A stretch of 64,000 nucleotides of DNA from an uncultured Algibacter sp. (GTDB lineage: Bacteria > Bacteroidota > Bacteroidia > Flavobacteriales > Flavobacteriaceae), in assembly GCA_947499935.1 (NCBI GenBank), contig CANMQH010000002.1, positions 124,001 through 188,000 of the forward strand, written 5' to 3'. Under the pieces are notes generated by a model that saw nothing but the letters and a program-made list of their open reading frames with translations, was not told where the DNA came from and did no database searches. How positions within the stretch are numbered: the stretch's first letter is position 1; each line of letters starts with the position of its first letter. Below, in pieces: positions 25,628-35,247 of this stretch. The position numbers and the translations under genes are program-made.

Positions 25628-28393
25628 TTATTGTTTTACTAACTTTTTAATTATGATTCTTCCTGTTTCTTGGGTTACTTTCATAATAAAAAGTCCCGAA
25701 TTTAAGCTAGAAACATTTATAGTTTTAGAGCGTTCTGTGATATTTTCAGATATAACTAAATGTCCTAAAGCATCATAGATATCTATATGCTCATCTCCAG
25801 AAAAATCACCTTCCACAGTAATAATACTGTTAGTAATTGGGTTAGGATACACTTTTAAATTTTGTTCTAACAACACAACATCATCAGTACTCAGCGTTAT
25901 ATCTGATAATCCCGTAGCAAATATTTGTGGTAAAGTAGATGCTGTATTTTGACCTTTAGAAGTACTAGCTGTTGATTTACCAACAATTCCAGTAATAGTA
26001 ACACTCCCTTCTGGAATGATTGTTCCTTCAATATCTAGATTATCAAATTCTATTCTAAAGTTCATTGATTCGCCTTTATATGAAATTGTATAATCTCTAG
26101 TAACAGAACTATCAAATGTTTTTACACCATCTGCATCATCAAATGTTGCTTTTGTTATTTTCACTTTTTGAGACTCGTATGCATCAATATCATTAATTAA
26201 TTCAGCAAGAGTTAGCTCTTCAATAGGTACAGAACCATTTGATGAAATTGGAGCACCAGGATCTTCAACAGGAATAAGCTTTTTACCATCTAAAAGTTCT
26301 ATATATTTACCTCTCAAACCTCTAATAACATCTCCAACTTCATAATTAGTTGTAATAATACCGTCTGGATCATCAATTAAAAATCCTCTGGTATTATCTT
26401 GAATGTATATTTGGTTTCTTTCGTTCTGCGATACAAATGTTACAACAACATCGTCTGTAATCTCATAAAATGTATTTCTATCCGAATTCCCTAATTCCCT
26501 TAATGAAATTACCTGTCTAAAAGCATCTTGAACAAAAAAGTTTACAAAATCTTGGATTCTTGGAGAAAAAGGTTCTTTAGAACTGTCCAACAATTCTACA
26601 GTAACCTGATAGTCTCCTGAAGTAGCTGTATCAAAAATAATATCCGTAAAATCATCTTCTTCTATAATAACGCTACCATCTTTAAAAACGCTGTACTTAA
26701 CAAATCCATTAAAATCGTCAAAGTTATTTATTTCATAATCAATAATAACTTCAGTTGTTAGGGGAGACAAAACTTCCCGTGCATCAGGATTAGGAGATGT
26801 AATAACTATAGATGGTGGCAATGATGCCTCGACTGAAAAATTAACAGTATCTGTAATACCCAAACTATTTCCATCCATATCGGTAACTTCGATCTCTACC
26901 TGATAGTCTCCCTCTGTAACATCTAAAATAATATCTACAGCTTGTATAATCGTACTAACTAAATCGCCATTTTTAATAACGGTATAATCTACAAAACCGT
27001 TTGAGCCTATTATAAAATTTGGAATACCTGTTACTTCATAATCAATAGAAATCTCGGTTGTAGTAGATGGAAATACTTGAGCTTCGGCTGGTGAACTGAT
27101 AACTACGCTAGCCATTGTTGTTGCCGCTTCAACCGAAAAATTAACCACACCTTTTATTGATGGTGAAAAAGAAACTCCAGTTTTATCCAACACCTCCAAT
27201 TCTAATTCGTAAGTAGCGCCCTCCTTAACGTCTATATCAAAACTAGAGATGGTCAACTCTATTTTATCTGCTATTACAACATCGTTTTCTGTTAATGAAT
27301 ATACAACGGTACCATTATCAAAATAAGCGTCAAAACCCAATACATCATAATTAACATTAATACTTGTTGTGCTAGATGGAAAAACTTCGCCATTAAATAA
27401 TGAGAAAATATTTATTCCTGGAGTTCTTGTAAATGCCTCGACTGAAAAATTAACAGTATCTGTAATACCCAAACCATTTCCATCCATATCGGTAACTTCT
27501 ATCTCTACCTGATAGTCTCCCTCTGTAACATCTAAAATAACATCTACAGCTTCACTTACCGTACTAACTAAATCGCCATTTTTAATAACGGTATAATCTA
27601 CAAAACCGTTTGAGCCTATTATAAAATTTTCAATACCTGTTACTTCATAATCAATAGAAATCTCGGTTGTAGTAGATGGAAATACTTGAGCTTCGGCTGG
27701 TGAACTGATAACTACGCTAGCCATTGTTGTTGCCGCTTCAACCGAAAAATTAACCACACCTTTTATTGATGGTGAAAAAGAAACTCCAGTTTTATCCAAC
27801 ACCTCCAATTCTAATTCGTAAGTAGCGCCCTCCTTAACGTCTATATCAAAACTAGAGATGGTCAACTCTATTTTATCTGCTATTACAACATCGTTTTCTG
27901 TTAATGAATATACAACGGTACCATTATCAAAATAAGCGTCAAAACCCAATACATCATAATTAACATTAATACTTGTTGTGCTAGATGGAAAAACTTCGCC
28001 ATTAAATAATGAGAAAATATTTATTCCTGGAGTTCTTGTAAATGCCTCGACTGAAAAATTAACAGTATTAGCTACACCTATACGATCTCCTGCTATGTTT
28101 CTAACTTGAATTTCTACTACATATGTACCTTCTGAAACATCAATTATGACGTCTACAGCATTATTTACATCACTAACTATATCAGCATTTTTCCAAACAG
28201 TATATTCCAGCAAACCATCTGTGCCTATTTCAAAATTAGGAATGCCAGTTATATCATAAAAAACTGATACTTCTGTAGTAGAAGATGGAAATACTTGGCC
28301 ATTAGCTGGTGAAGTAATTGCTATTGATCCTTGTGCAAAGGAAAAAAAAGTAGCAAAAAGACATAGGTAAATTAAAAAGTAATTTTTCTTCAT
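25628..28393 (-). CDS. Repeat-rich secreted protein with DUF5689-like region and T9SS sorting domain
   Basis: A 921-aa protein with a signal peptide (to about FAQG, residue 22). Six Ig-like modules of about 100 residues follow, alternating two types (A-B-A-B-A-A'), each carrying VFPS(S/T)TTE/S and ending VNFSVEA. A 203-residue A-B pair is duplicated almost exactly. Residues about 630-830 resemble the DUF5689/OB-fold region (ISLRELG, IYIQDNTRGFLIDDPDG). The C-terminus is a type A T9SS sorting domain (LKVYPNPITNSIITVEGDF to the end). Probably a surface adhesin or structural protein. Confidence 0.85.
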   Translation of the reverse strand: MKKNYFLIYLCLFATFFSFAQGSIAITSPANGQVFPSSTTEVSVFYDITGIPNFEIGTDGLLEYTVWKNADIVSDVNNAVDVIIDVSEGTYVVEIQVRNIAGDRIGVANTVNFSVEAFTRTPGINIFSLFNGEVFPSSTTSINVNYDVLGFDAYFDNGTVVYSLTENDVVIADKIELTISSFDIDVKEGATYELELEVLDKTGVSFSPSIKGVVNFSVEAATTMASVVISSPAEAQVFPSTTTEISIDYEVTGIENFIIGSNGFVDYTVIKNGDLVSTVSEAVDVILDVTEGDYQVEIEVTDMDGNGLGITDTVNFSVEAFTRTPGINIFSLFNGEVFPSSTTSINVNYDVLGFDAYFDNGTVVYSLTENDVVIADKIELTISSFDIDVKEGATYELELEVLDKTGVSFSPSIKGVVNFSVEAATTMASVVISSPAEAQVFPSTTTEISIDYEVTGIPNFIIGSNGFVDYTVIKNGDLVSTIIQAVDIILDVTEGDYQVEIEVTDMDGNSLGITDTVNFSVEASLPPSIVITSPNPDAREVLSPLTTEVIIDYEINNFDDFNGFVKYSVFKDGSVIIEEDDFTDIIFDTATSGDYQVTVELLDSSKEPFSPRIQDFVNFFVQDAFRQVISLRELGNSDRNTFYEITDDVVVTFVSQNERNQIYIQDNTRGFLIDDPDGIITTNYEVGDVIRGLRGKYIELLDGKKLIPVEDPGAPISSNGSVPIEELTLAELINDIDAYESQKVKITKATFDDADGVKTFDSSVTRDYTISYKGESMNFRIEFDNLDIEGTIIPEGSVTITGIVGKSTASTSKGQNTASTLPQIFATGLSDITLSTDDVVLLEQNLKVYPNPITNSIITVEGDFSGDEHIDIYDALGHLVISENITERSKTINVSSLNSGLFIMKVTQETGRIIIKKLVKQ
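26826..28043. repeat. Two tandem near-identical 609-bp coding repeats
   Basis: The word GCCTCGACTGAAAAATTAAC starts at 26826, 27435 and 28044, exactly 609 bases (203 codons) apart. The first two units are almost identical, with long exactly matching runs (for example 27120-27430 versus 27729-28039); a third, diverged unit follows. Confidence 0.92.
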
Positions 28394-28689
28394 GGGGTAA
28401 GTATTTATTAATTTATAAGAATGTTATTTTTGATTTAAATTAGTGTGCAAACTTAGTTGGTTTTATTTACACATTCTAATTTTTGTGTGTGAAAAATCAT
28501 ATCACCTCACCTTTTATCCTAAAATATCGCATTACACCTTATTTTTTAAAACAAAAAGAAAGTTAAATAGTACAAACAAGCCAAAATGTATTGTTCAGTT
28601 TAATTTGTGTTTAGAATGCTTTAACAATACAGGTTAACCTTTTAAGATTACACTATGTTAACCTCTAAATTTAAATGCTATAAATACCA
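28394..28689. other. Non-coding spacer, about 300 bases
   Basis: AT-rich spacer upstream of the repeat protein and downstream of the glycosyltransferase gene. A short plus-strand frame inside has no recognisable coding features. Nothing else is seen. Confidence 0.5.
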
Positions 28690-29922
28690 TCATTTATTTT
28701 TTTCCTCAATCCATTTACTCATAAACTTGGTACTCTGCATGGTGTGATGTTGTAGCATCTGTCCTGTAAAATTATGCATTCTATGTTTAGTAAGTTGTTC
28801 TAACAGGCCTTCTATCTTGGCAAGCAACTTTTTTTGATGTTGTGTTTTATTAAATCGCTCATTAATAATTTTAAATCCGTTTTGCTGTTTCTCTTTCCAA
28901 AGTGTTCCATCTTCATATAATTGAACCGCTTTATTGGCAAATACTTCTAGAGTGTCTTCTATAAATCCATTAGGGTTTAAATCGCCATACATCCCTTCTG
29001 CTCCAACAGTTGTTGTAATACAAGGTGTTCCGTTTTGCATGGCATCTACCAATTTGCCTTTTAAACCTGCTCCAAATCTAATGGGGGCTAAACATACTTT
29101 GGTTTGTTGCATAACCTCATTTACATCGTCTGCAAAACCTTTAATTAAAAAGCCTTGCTTGTCGTTATGCAATTGATTTACTTTTTGCGAGGCATAAGCA
29201 CCATAAATATGTAATTCGGCTTTGGGTAATTGTTTTCGTATTAACGGCCAAATTGTTTCTTTTAAATATAAAACGGCATTGTAATTAGGGGCGTGCAAAA
29301 AATTACCAATGGTTATAAAATGTTCTCTTTTATTAAATGCCACTGCATTATTAAACATATCTTTTGTAACGGCTTCTAACATAAACGGAACATAATGTAA
29401 CAACGATGCATCAATTTTAAAATTATGCTCCAAAATATCTATTTCAGCTTCAGAAATCATTAAACTTAAATCACTTCTATAAATACTCGCAATTTCTCGT
29501 TTGGCTACATCATTAAACAAATACGCCTTATCAAATATTATTTTATCCTTAAAAGCTTGTTCCCGCCCTTTTCGTAAACTATGTAAATCTTCAGTATCTA
29601 AAATTCTCAATGCATTGGGGCAATGTTCTGCAACACGCCATCCAAATTGTTCTTCCATCATAAAGCGGTCAAACATCACAATAGTGGGATTTAATGCCTT
29701 AACAAAAACATCAAAACTAGAATTGTTTAATGTTATAGCAACTTGAGAAACACCTATATCTTCTAAATTAAAGGCATTATCACTTTTAGCACAAGGACTA
29801 GCAAAGGTAATTTGATAACCATTGTTCTTAAAAAATGCAATTAATTGCATCATTCTTCCGCCAGCAGCAGAACTTTTAGGTTCTGGCCATACAAAGCCTA
29901 TTATTAATAGTTTTTTTACCAC
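28690..29922 (-). CDS. Glycosyltransferase, GT-B fold (GT4-like)
   Basis: A 410-aa protein. The N-terminal Rossmann half starts VKKLLIIGFVWPEPKSSAAG (G-G-R-M-M-Q acceptor loop). The C-terminal half has ITIGNFLHAPNYNAVLYLKE and the nucleotide-sugar region LAPIRFGAGLKGKLVDAMQNG with G-T-P-C-I-T-T-T-V-G-A-E-G-M, typical of GT4/GT1 retaining enzymes. Donor and acceptor are unknown. It is followed by the haem-binding gene further upstream on the same strand. Confidence 0.83.
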   Translation of the reverse strand: MVKKLLIIGFVWPEPKSSAAGGRMMQLIAFFKNNGYQITFASPCAKSDNAFNLEDIGVSQVAITLNNSSFDVFVKALNPTIVMFDRFMMEEQFGWRVAEHCPNALRILDTEDLHSLRKGREQAFKDKIIFDKAYLFNDVAKREIASIYRSDLSLMISEAEIDILEHNFKIDASLLHYVPFMLEAVTKDMFNNAVAFNKREHFITIGNFLHAPNYNAVLYLKETIWPLIRKQLPKAELHIYGAYASQKVNQLHNDKQGFLIKGFADDVNEVMQQTKVCLAPIRFGAGLKGKLVDAMQNGTPCITTTVGAEGMYGDLNPNGFIEDTLEVFANKAVQLYEDGTLWKEKQQNGFKIINERFNKTQHQKKLLAKIEGLLEQLTKHRMHNFTGQMLQHHTMQSTKFMSKWIEEKNK

Positions 29923-29998
29923 GAATACATGAATGTTTTACTGTATTATTAATGTTCTTGCCTGAATTAAAATGACTAAACTACTCCATAAAGGCCGC

Positions 29999-30472
29999 CT
30001 ATTGAGGTCTAGGCTCTAAACTATATTTTATACGCACTAGTTTTGCCCAGTTTACAACAGATTTAATTTGTTGCTCTGTTAATTTAGCTTCAAAATGGGT
30101 ATATGTATAAGACTTTAATGGCATCTCTTTAGCTTCAACCATTTCAATAAGTTCTTCAAATTTATGATCTTTTCGTTTTGTAGAATTACCTTCCCAATTA
30201 GAAACATTTAAATGTTTTTTACCATCTTGTATATGACTAGCTAACCAATAATTAACTGGAGTAATATTATTATACCAAGGATATTTAGTAACATTACTAT
30301 GACAATCAAAACATGTTTGGTTTAAAACAATTTCTACATCATCAGACGGATTGGTTTCAGCTAAAAAAGAATCTATAGAACTTAATTTGCCTGCATTTTT
30401 TTCTGGTCTAAAAAATTGGGCTATTATAAATAAAACTAACAATCCAATAGCCATTTTTTTTATCATCTTCAT
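29999..30472 (-). CDS. Haem-binding (CxxCH) domain protein
   Basis: A 157-aa protein with one N-terminal hydrophobic helix (about 5-20) acting as signal or membrane anchor. It contains the c-type haem motif CFDCHS (cysteines about residues 54 and 57) and the family signature TKYPWYNNITPVNYWLASHI plus GKKHLNVSNWEG, matching the Haem_bd family found across Bacteroidota. It is probably a periplasmic, membrane-anchored monohaem protein. It is divergent from the next gene with only 38 bases between starts. Confidence 0.85.
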   Translation of the reverse strand: MKMIKKMAIGLLVLFIIAQFFRPEKNAGKLSSIDSFLAETNPSDDVEIVLNQTCFDCHSNVTKYPWYNNITPVNYWLASHIQDGKKHLNVSNWEGNSTKRKDHKFEELIEMVEAKEMPLKSYTYTHFEAKLTEQQIKSVVNWAKLVRIKYSLEPRPQ

Positions 30473-30510
30473 TTTAATACTTTTATTGTATAAAAATAAG
30501 AAAATCGTTT

Positions 30511-31071
30511 TTGACTACAACCCAACTATATAAAGAATTAAACCATGTAAATCACTCACTCGAAAAACGTTCGTATTATGCTGATTTTATGTTAGACAAC
30601 CCAGATTTAATTTCTAAATTATTGGATATTATTTTTAGGGTTGATGATAAAATGTCACCAAGAGCCGCTTGGGTTTTTGAGTTTATGTGCAGTAAAAATA
30701 TTAATGCCATAATACCTCACCTAGATACATTTACAAAAAATCTTAATAAAGTACATTTAGACTCGGCAGTACGTCCCATGGCAAAAATTTGTGAGCTTTT
30801 AGCGAAAGCCTATATTTTAAAAGACAATATTGATATAAAAAATGCATTATCAAAAACACATAAAGAACGTATTATAGAAGCGTGTTTTGATTACATGATT
30901 AATGATGAAAAAGTAGCTGCAAAAGCCTATGGCATGGTAACTCTTTTTTTATTAGGTAAGGAATACGATTGGGTTCATCCAGAACTCGCTATTATTTTAA
31001 AACGGGATTTCCATAAACAGAGCGCCGCTTTTAAAGCGAGAGCCAGACATATTTTGAAGGCGTTAAAATAA
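30511..31071 (+). CDS. HEAT-like helical protein upstream of purB
   Basis: A 186-aa all-helical protein starting at TTG (30511); the next in-frame ATG would remove 26 conserved-looking residues. The helical pairs, for example SPRAAWVFEFMCSKN and AVRPMAKICELLAKAY, look like HEAT repeats. Similar proteins precede purB in flavobacteria and are sometimes labelled adenylosuccinate lyase, but none of that enzyme's motifs are present. A role linked to purine synthesis is only a context guess. Confidence 0.65.
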   Translation: MTTTQLYKELNHVNHSLEKRSYYADFMLDNPDLISKLLDIIFRVDDKMSPRAAWVFEFMCSKNINAIIPHLDTFTKNLNKVHLDSAVRPMAKICELLAKAYILKDNIDIKNALSKTHKERIIEACFDYMINDEKVAAKAYGMVTLFLLGKEYDWVHPELAIILKRDFHKQSAAFKARARHILKALK

Positions 31072-31182
31072 TCGGATGTCTAGAATCTAAGCATCTAGCT
31101 TCTGGCGTCTAGATTATTGATTCCAAACTTTGAACAAAAAATAACTTATTGCTCCTAGCTTCGCACTTCAAACTTTCTTTCC

Positions 31183-31190
31183 TATCTTTG
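31183..31190 (+). promoter_or_regulatory. Possible -7 promoter box for purB
   Basis: TATCTTTG fits TAnnTTTG and lies 24 bases before the purB ATG. No TTG at the -33 spacing, so the match is partial. Upstream (31075-31115) are several TCTAGA/CTAG words of unknown meaning. Confidence 0.45.
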
Positions 31191-31213
31191 CAACTTCAAA
31201 AAATCAAGCCCAT

Positions 31214-32557
31214 ATGTCATTATCTGCATTAAATGCCATTTCTCCTATTGATGGACGCTACAGAAGTAAAGTTAGCGAATTAGCACCTTATTTTTCTGAG
31301 GAAGCGTTAATAAAATATCGCGTATTAGTTGAAATAGAATACTTTATTGCACTTTGCGAAATCCCATTACCTCAACTGGCATCTGTTGATTCTGCTATTT
31401 TTGATAACTTAAGAGCTATTTATAAAGATTTTTCTGAAGATGATGCGCTTGCTATAAAAAAGATTGAAAGCGTTACTAACCATGATGTTAAAGCTGTTGA
31501 GTATTTTATTAAAGAAAAGTTTGATGCTTTAAACTTATCGCAATACAAAGAGTTTATCCATTTTGGATTAACATCTCAAGACATAAACAATACCGCTATT
31601 CCTTTAAGTATAAAAGAAGCGATGAACGATGTTTATGTACCAGAATATTTTATAGTTTTAAATAAACTAAAAGCACTCTCTAAAGATTGGGCACACATTT
31701 CTATGTTAGCTAGAACGCACGGGCAACCTGCATCTCCTACCCGACTTGGTAAAGAAATTGAAGTTTTTGTAGTTAGATTAGAAGAACAGTTTAATTTATT
31801 AAACGATATACCAAGTGCCGCAAAATTTGGTGGTGCTACAGGTAATTTTAATGCCCATCATGTCGCTTATCCTAATATAGATTGGAAAGCTTTTGGCGCT
31901 AAATTTGTGCAAGAAAAACTTGGGTTGCAACACTCTTTTCCAACAACACAAATTGAACATTACGATCATATGGCAGCTTTGTTTGATACGCTAAAACGTA
32001 TTAACACCATTATTCTTGATTTAGATAGAGATATTTGGACCTATGTATCTATGGATTATTTTAAGCAAAAAATTAAAGCTGGTGAAGTTGGTAGTAGTGC
32101 CATGCCTCACAAAGTAAACCCTATAGATTTTGAAAACTCCGAAGGAAATCTAGGTATAGCTAATGCTATTTTCGAGCACCTTTCTGCTAAACTTCCTGTA
32201 TCTAGATTACAACGCGATTTAACCGATAGTACAGTTTTACGTAACGTAGGTGTTCCTTTTGGACATACTTTAATTGCATTTAAATCGACACTTAAAGGTT
32301 TAAATAAATTACTACTAAACGAAAGTAAATTTGCTGAAGATTTAGAAAACAATTGGGCCGTTGTAGCCGAGGCTATCCAAACCATATTACGTAGAGAAGC
32401 ATATCCAAATCCTTATGAAGCTTTAAAAGGATTAACAAGAACTAATTCTAAAATAAATCAAGCTTCAATTTCTAACTTTATTGATACTTTAGAGGTATCT
32501 AACACAATAAAAGAAGAATTAAAACGTATAACACCTAGTAATTATACAGGAATTTAA
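31214..32557 (+). CDS. purB: Adenylosuccinate lyase
   Basis: A 447-aa enzyme of normal length. The fumarase/aspartase superfamily signature GSSAMPHKVNPIDFEN (about residues 295-310, flexible catalytic loop with S and K) and LARTHGQPASPTRLGKE (catalytic histidine) are present, with TSQDINNTA near residue 120. It cleaves SAICAR and adenylosuccinate in purine biosynthesis. Start MSLSALNAISPIDGRY is the usual family start. A small membrane protein gene follows 8 bases later. Confidence 0.97.
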   Translation: MSLSALNAISPIDGRYRSKVSELAPYFSEEALIKYRVLVEIEYFIALCEIPLPQLASVDSAIFDNLRAIYKDFSEDDALAIKKIESVTNHDVKAVEYFIKEKFDALNLSQYKEFIHFGLTSQDINNTAIPLSIKEAMNDVYVPEYFIVLNKLKALSKDWAHISMLARTHGQPASPTRLGKEIEVFVVRLEEQFNLLNDIPSAAKFGGATGNFNAHHVAYPNIDWKAFGAKFVQEKLGLQHSFPTTQIEHYDHMAALFDTLKRINTIILDLDRDIWTYVSMDYFKQKIKAGEVGSSAMPHKVNPIDFENSEGNLGIANAIFEHLSAKLPVSRLQRDLTDSTVLRNVGVPFGHTLIAFKSTLKGLNKLLLNESKFAEDLENNWAVVAEAIQTILRREAYPNPYEALKGLTRTNSKINQASISNFIDTLEVSNTIKEELKRITPSNYTGI

Positions 32558-32565
32558 ATTAATTT

Positions 32566-32766
32566 ATGATTAACGATAGACAAGCCTTAATACTTTCTGG
32601 GCTTACTGGTGTTGGTATTTTTGTATTTGGTATTATAGGGATTCTAGATAACTTTATTGTTATGACCATTCTAACAGTTATGTTTCTTAGCATTATTATC
32701 AATCTTTTCTACTTATACCATAAGCAACAAATAAAAAAGACAACTAATAATAAAAACCGCTCCTGA
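32566..32766 (+). CDS. Small two-helix membrane protein
   Basis: A 66-aa protein with two hydrophobic segments (about 8-27 and 30-51) and a lysine/asparagine-rich C-terminal tail. It lies 8 bases after purB on the same strand, so it is probably co-transcribed. I do not recognise a family. Length, start context and hydrophobic pattern argue that it is real. Confidence 0.55.
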   Translation: MINDRQALILSGLTGVGIFVFGIIGILDNFIVMTILTVMFLSIIINLFYLYHKQQIKKTTNNKNRS

Positions 32767-32992
32767 TAAAAGGGTATTTTTAATACCTCTTTACGCTTTT
32801 TTTATTCCAAGTATGGAATACATAGTTTTTTGTCTTGGTTTAAAACAATGTAGATGACTTATCTTATTTTACTTTTATCACATTCTACTTCAAGCTAATA
32901 CAAACTTGCAATGTTGTATAAATAACAAAATTATTACGACAAGCTACCCATATTTTTATTAATTTTATAAATCAACAATAAAAACTAAAATT

Positions 32993-33352
32993 ATGAGTAC
33001 ACAAGATGTAGCAAAACAATGGGCACAAATGTGCAGAGAAGGAAAAAACCTAGAATGTATTGAAAACTTATATGCTGAAAACGTTGTAAGCAAAGAAATG
33101 CCGGGTATGCCCGGAGAAGTGATTTCAGGAAAACAAAATGTATGGAATAAAGGTAAAGATTGGCTAGAAAGTGTTGAGGGTTTTCACTCAAGCGAAATTA
33201 GTGAACCTGTTGTTGCAGGAAACTTTTTTACATCTAAAATGAGTTTTGATTGTACTTTTAAAGAAAGAGGTAGGCAACAAATGGAAGAAGTATGCCTTTA
33301 CGAAGTAAAAGATGGTAAAATTGCTAGTGAACAGTTTTTTTACAGCATGTAA
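32993..33352 (+). CDS. SnoaL-like/NTF2-fold protein
   Basis: A 119-aa protein with an NTF2-like cone fold: N-terminal helices (AKQWAQMCREGKNLECIENLYAENV without the usual signal peptide), then GKQNVWNKGKDWLESVEGFH and strands ending YEVKDGKIASEQFFYSM. Members include polyketide cyclases and small stress proteins; no catalytic residues can be named. It is a single gene with its own terminator. Confidence 0.75.
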   Translation: MSTQDVAKQWAQMCREGKNLECIENLYAENVVSKEMPGMPGEVISGKQNVWNKGKDWLESVEGFHSSEISEPVVAGNFFTSKMSFDCTFKERGRQQMEEVCLYEVKDGKIASEQFFYSM

Positions 33353-33370
33353 ATCATTTAAAATATCATA

Positions 33371-33405
33371 AAAAAGCTTCAATTAATGACATTGAGGCTT
33401 TTTTA
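33371..33405 (+). terminator. Intrinsic terminator after the NTF2-fold gene
   Basis: Arms AAAAAGCTTCAAT (33371-33383) and ATTGAGGCTTTTT (33391-33403) pair over 13 bp with one T-G pair, ending in a T-run. Confidence 0.85.
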
Positions 33406-33508
33406 TATTATTCATCTAATACTAAGTCTTCTTCAACTTTTATTTGGCAAATGAAAAATTACGTATAACTGCTTATTTTTTTTGAGTATTAATCAATCTA
33501 CCTTTACA

Positions 33509-33766
33509 ATGTATAATACAAAATCCATTGATATTATGATTCGCCTCAAATTAAACGCTACCTTACTTAAAAACATAAACTTCAACAAAAAAGATAACGT
33601 CTTAGAAGTTGAATACAAACATGAAGCTATAAATAGTGATTGTATGGATATTTCAATTTCTACTCTAGAAGCCTATGTCAATTCTATGAAAGTAGACAAA
33701 AGCTTAGATTTAGATAAGCAGCATCAAACCATGAAAATAGTGCATTCAAATTATAAGGCATCTTAA
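33509..33766 (+). CDS. Small hypothetical protein
   Basis: 85 aa from the ATG at 33509 (an in-frame TTG at 33482 and an ATG at 33536 are alternatives). The sequence MIRLKLNATLLKNINFNKKDNV and EYKHEAINSDCMDISI has no motif I recognise. There is no signal peptide or membrane segment. Codon use is similar to neighbours, so it may be real, but support is modest. Confidence 0.4.
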   Translation: MYNTKSIDIMIRLKLNATLLKNINFNKKDNVLEVEYKHEAINSDCMDISISTLEAYVNSMKVDKSLDLDKQHQTMKIVHSNYKAS

Positions 33767-33851
33767 TAAAAAGACAAACTCCAGATTCCTCCCTGTGGCT
33801 CCACTCTCATAAAAGGAATAGCCCCAAGGGACTATATATTAAACCTAGATT

Positions 33852-33904
33852 CAGCTAAAAAAAGAGAGGTTAGTTCAACTTACAATATTGAGTTCGTCTT
33901 GCAG
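33852..33904. repeat. Dispersed repeat family R2, copy B
   Basis: Same orientation as 20647-20698, sharing the exact run TTAGTTCAACTTACAAT followed by TTGAGT. It sits in the spacer between the small protein and murA. Confidence 0.7.
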
Positions 33905-33933
33905 ACTTCTCAACATCGAGTTTTACTAAAAAA

Positions 33934-35241
33934 TTATAGACGTTCTATCTTTGCTCCAATGGCACGCAGACGCTCATCAATATTTTCATACCCACGGTCT
34001 ATTTGTTCAATATTTTGAATGGTAGACGTTCCTTTTGCAGAAAGCGCAGCAATAAGTAACGATACTCCTGCACGTATATCTGGCGATGTCATGGTAGTTG
34101 CTTTTAAAGTCGATTTATAATCGTGCCCAATAACGGTAGCTCTATGGGGGTCACAAAGAATAATTTTTGCACCCATATCTATTAACTTATCTACAAAAAA
34201 CAAACGGCTTTCAAACATCTTTTGATGAATTAAAACACTGCCTCTAGCCTGTGTTGCTACAACTAAGATAATACTTAATAAATCTGGTGTAAAACCTGGC
34301 CAAGGTGCATCTGCAATAGTTAGTATAGATCCATCTATAAAACTCTGGATTTCGTAACCATCAGTATGTGCAGGTATATATATATCATCGCCTCGTCTTT
34401 CTACGGTAATACCAAGTTTTCTAAAAGTTTCAGGAATTACCCCTAAATCATTCCAGGATACATTTGTAATGGTAAGCTCACTTTTAGTCATCGCGGCTAA
34501 GCCAATCCAACTTCCAATTTCAATCATATCTGGTAGCATTGTATGGTCTGTACCACCTAAGTTTTCAACACCATCAATAATCAGCATATTAGAACCTACA
34601 CCGCTAATTTTAGCGCCCATTCTATTGAGCATTTTGCACAATTGCTGCAAATAAGGTTCGCAGGCGGCATTATAAATTGTAGTTTGACCTTCAGCTAAAA
34701 CAGCCGCCATTAAAATATTGGCTGTACCCGTTACCGAAGCTTCTTCAAGCAACATGTATGTGCCTTTTAGTTTTTTAGCTTCTACACCATAAAACTGTTC
34801 TTCTTTACTATATCCAAATTTAGCACCTAATTTTATTAATCCTTCAAAATGGGTATCTAAACGACGGCGTCCAATTTTATCGCCTCCTGGTTTTGGAATA
34901 TATCCTTTACCAAAACGAGCCAATAATGGGCCAACAATCATAATAGATCCACGAAGACCACGACCATCTATTTTAAATTGTTCAGACTCTAAATACTTTA
35001 AATTAACCTCATCGGCTTTAAACGTATATGTTCCTTTTTTTAGTTTCTCAATCTTTACCCCTAATTTTTTTAAAAGCTCAATGAGTTTATTAACATCTAC
35101 AATATCTGGTATATTATTAATTGTAATTAACTCTGGAGTAAGCAAAACTGCACATAAAATTTGTAATGCTTCGTTTTTAGCACCTTGTGGTTGTATACTT
35201 CCTTTTAATTTATGGCCGCCTTCAATTTTAAATGTTCCCAT
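33934..35241 (-). CDS. murA: UDP-N-acetylglucosamine 1-carboxyvinyltransferase
   Basis: A 435-aa enzyme of normal length with the two-domain EPSP-synthase fold. KLKGSIQPQGAKNEALQIL (catalytic K/N near residue 22) is the MurA start, and ADEVNLKYLESEQ, GPLLARFGKG and EIGSWIGLAAMTKSE follow. The active-site loop around residue 115 reads GGDKIGRRRLDTH; the usual loop cysteine is aspartate here (PGGDKIGRR), a change known to confer fosfomycin insensitivity in other bacteria. It makes the first committed peptidoglycan precursor. DUF4290 and DUF493 genes lie upstream in the same operon. Confidence 0.93.
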   Translation of the reverse strand: MGTFKIEGGHKLKGSIQPQGAKNEALQILCAVLLTPELITINNIPDIVDVNKLIELLKKLGVKIEKLKKGTYTFKADEVNLKYLESEQFKIDGRGLRGSIMIVGPLLARFGKGYIPKPGGDKIGRRRLDTHFEGLIKLGAKFGYSKEEQFYGVEAKKLKGTYMLLEEASVTGTANILMAAVLAEGQTTIYNAACEPYLQQLCKMLNRMGAKISGVGSNMLIIDGVENLGGTDHTMLPDMIEIGSWIGLAAMTKSELTITNVSWNDLGVIPETFRKLGITVERRGDDIYIPAHTDGYEIQSFIDGSILTIADAPWPGFTPDLLSIILVVATQARGSVLIHQKMFESRLFFVDKLIDMGAKIILCDPHRATVIGHDYKSTLKATTMTSPDIRAGVSLLIAALSAKGTSTIQNIEQIDRGYENIDERLRAIGAKIERL

Positions 35242-35247
35242 ACTAGA

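Noticed and set aside
28443..28637. Possible 64-aa plus-strand gene
   Set aside because: AT-rich spacer with biased phenylalanine/lysine content, no recognisable motif and no promoter.
31075..31115. TCTAGA/CTAG-rich words upstream of purB
   Set aside because: They do not form a consistent period or palindrome and look like spacer slippage.
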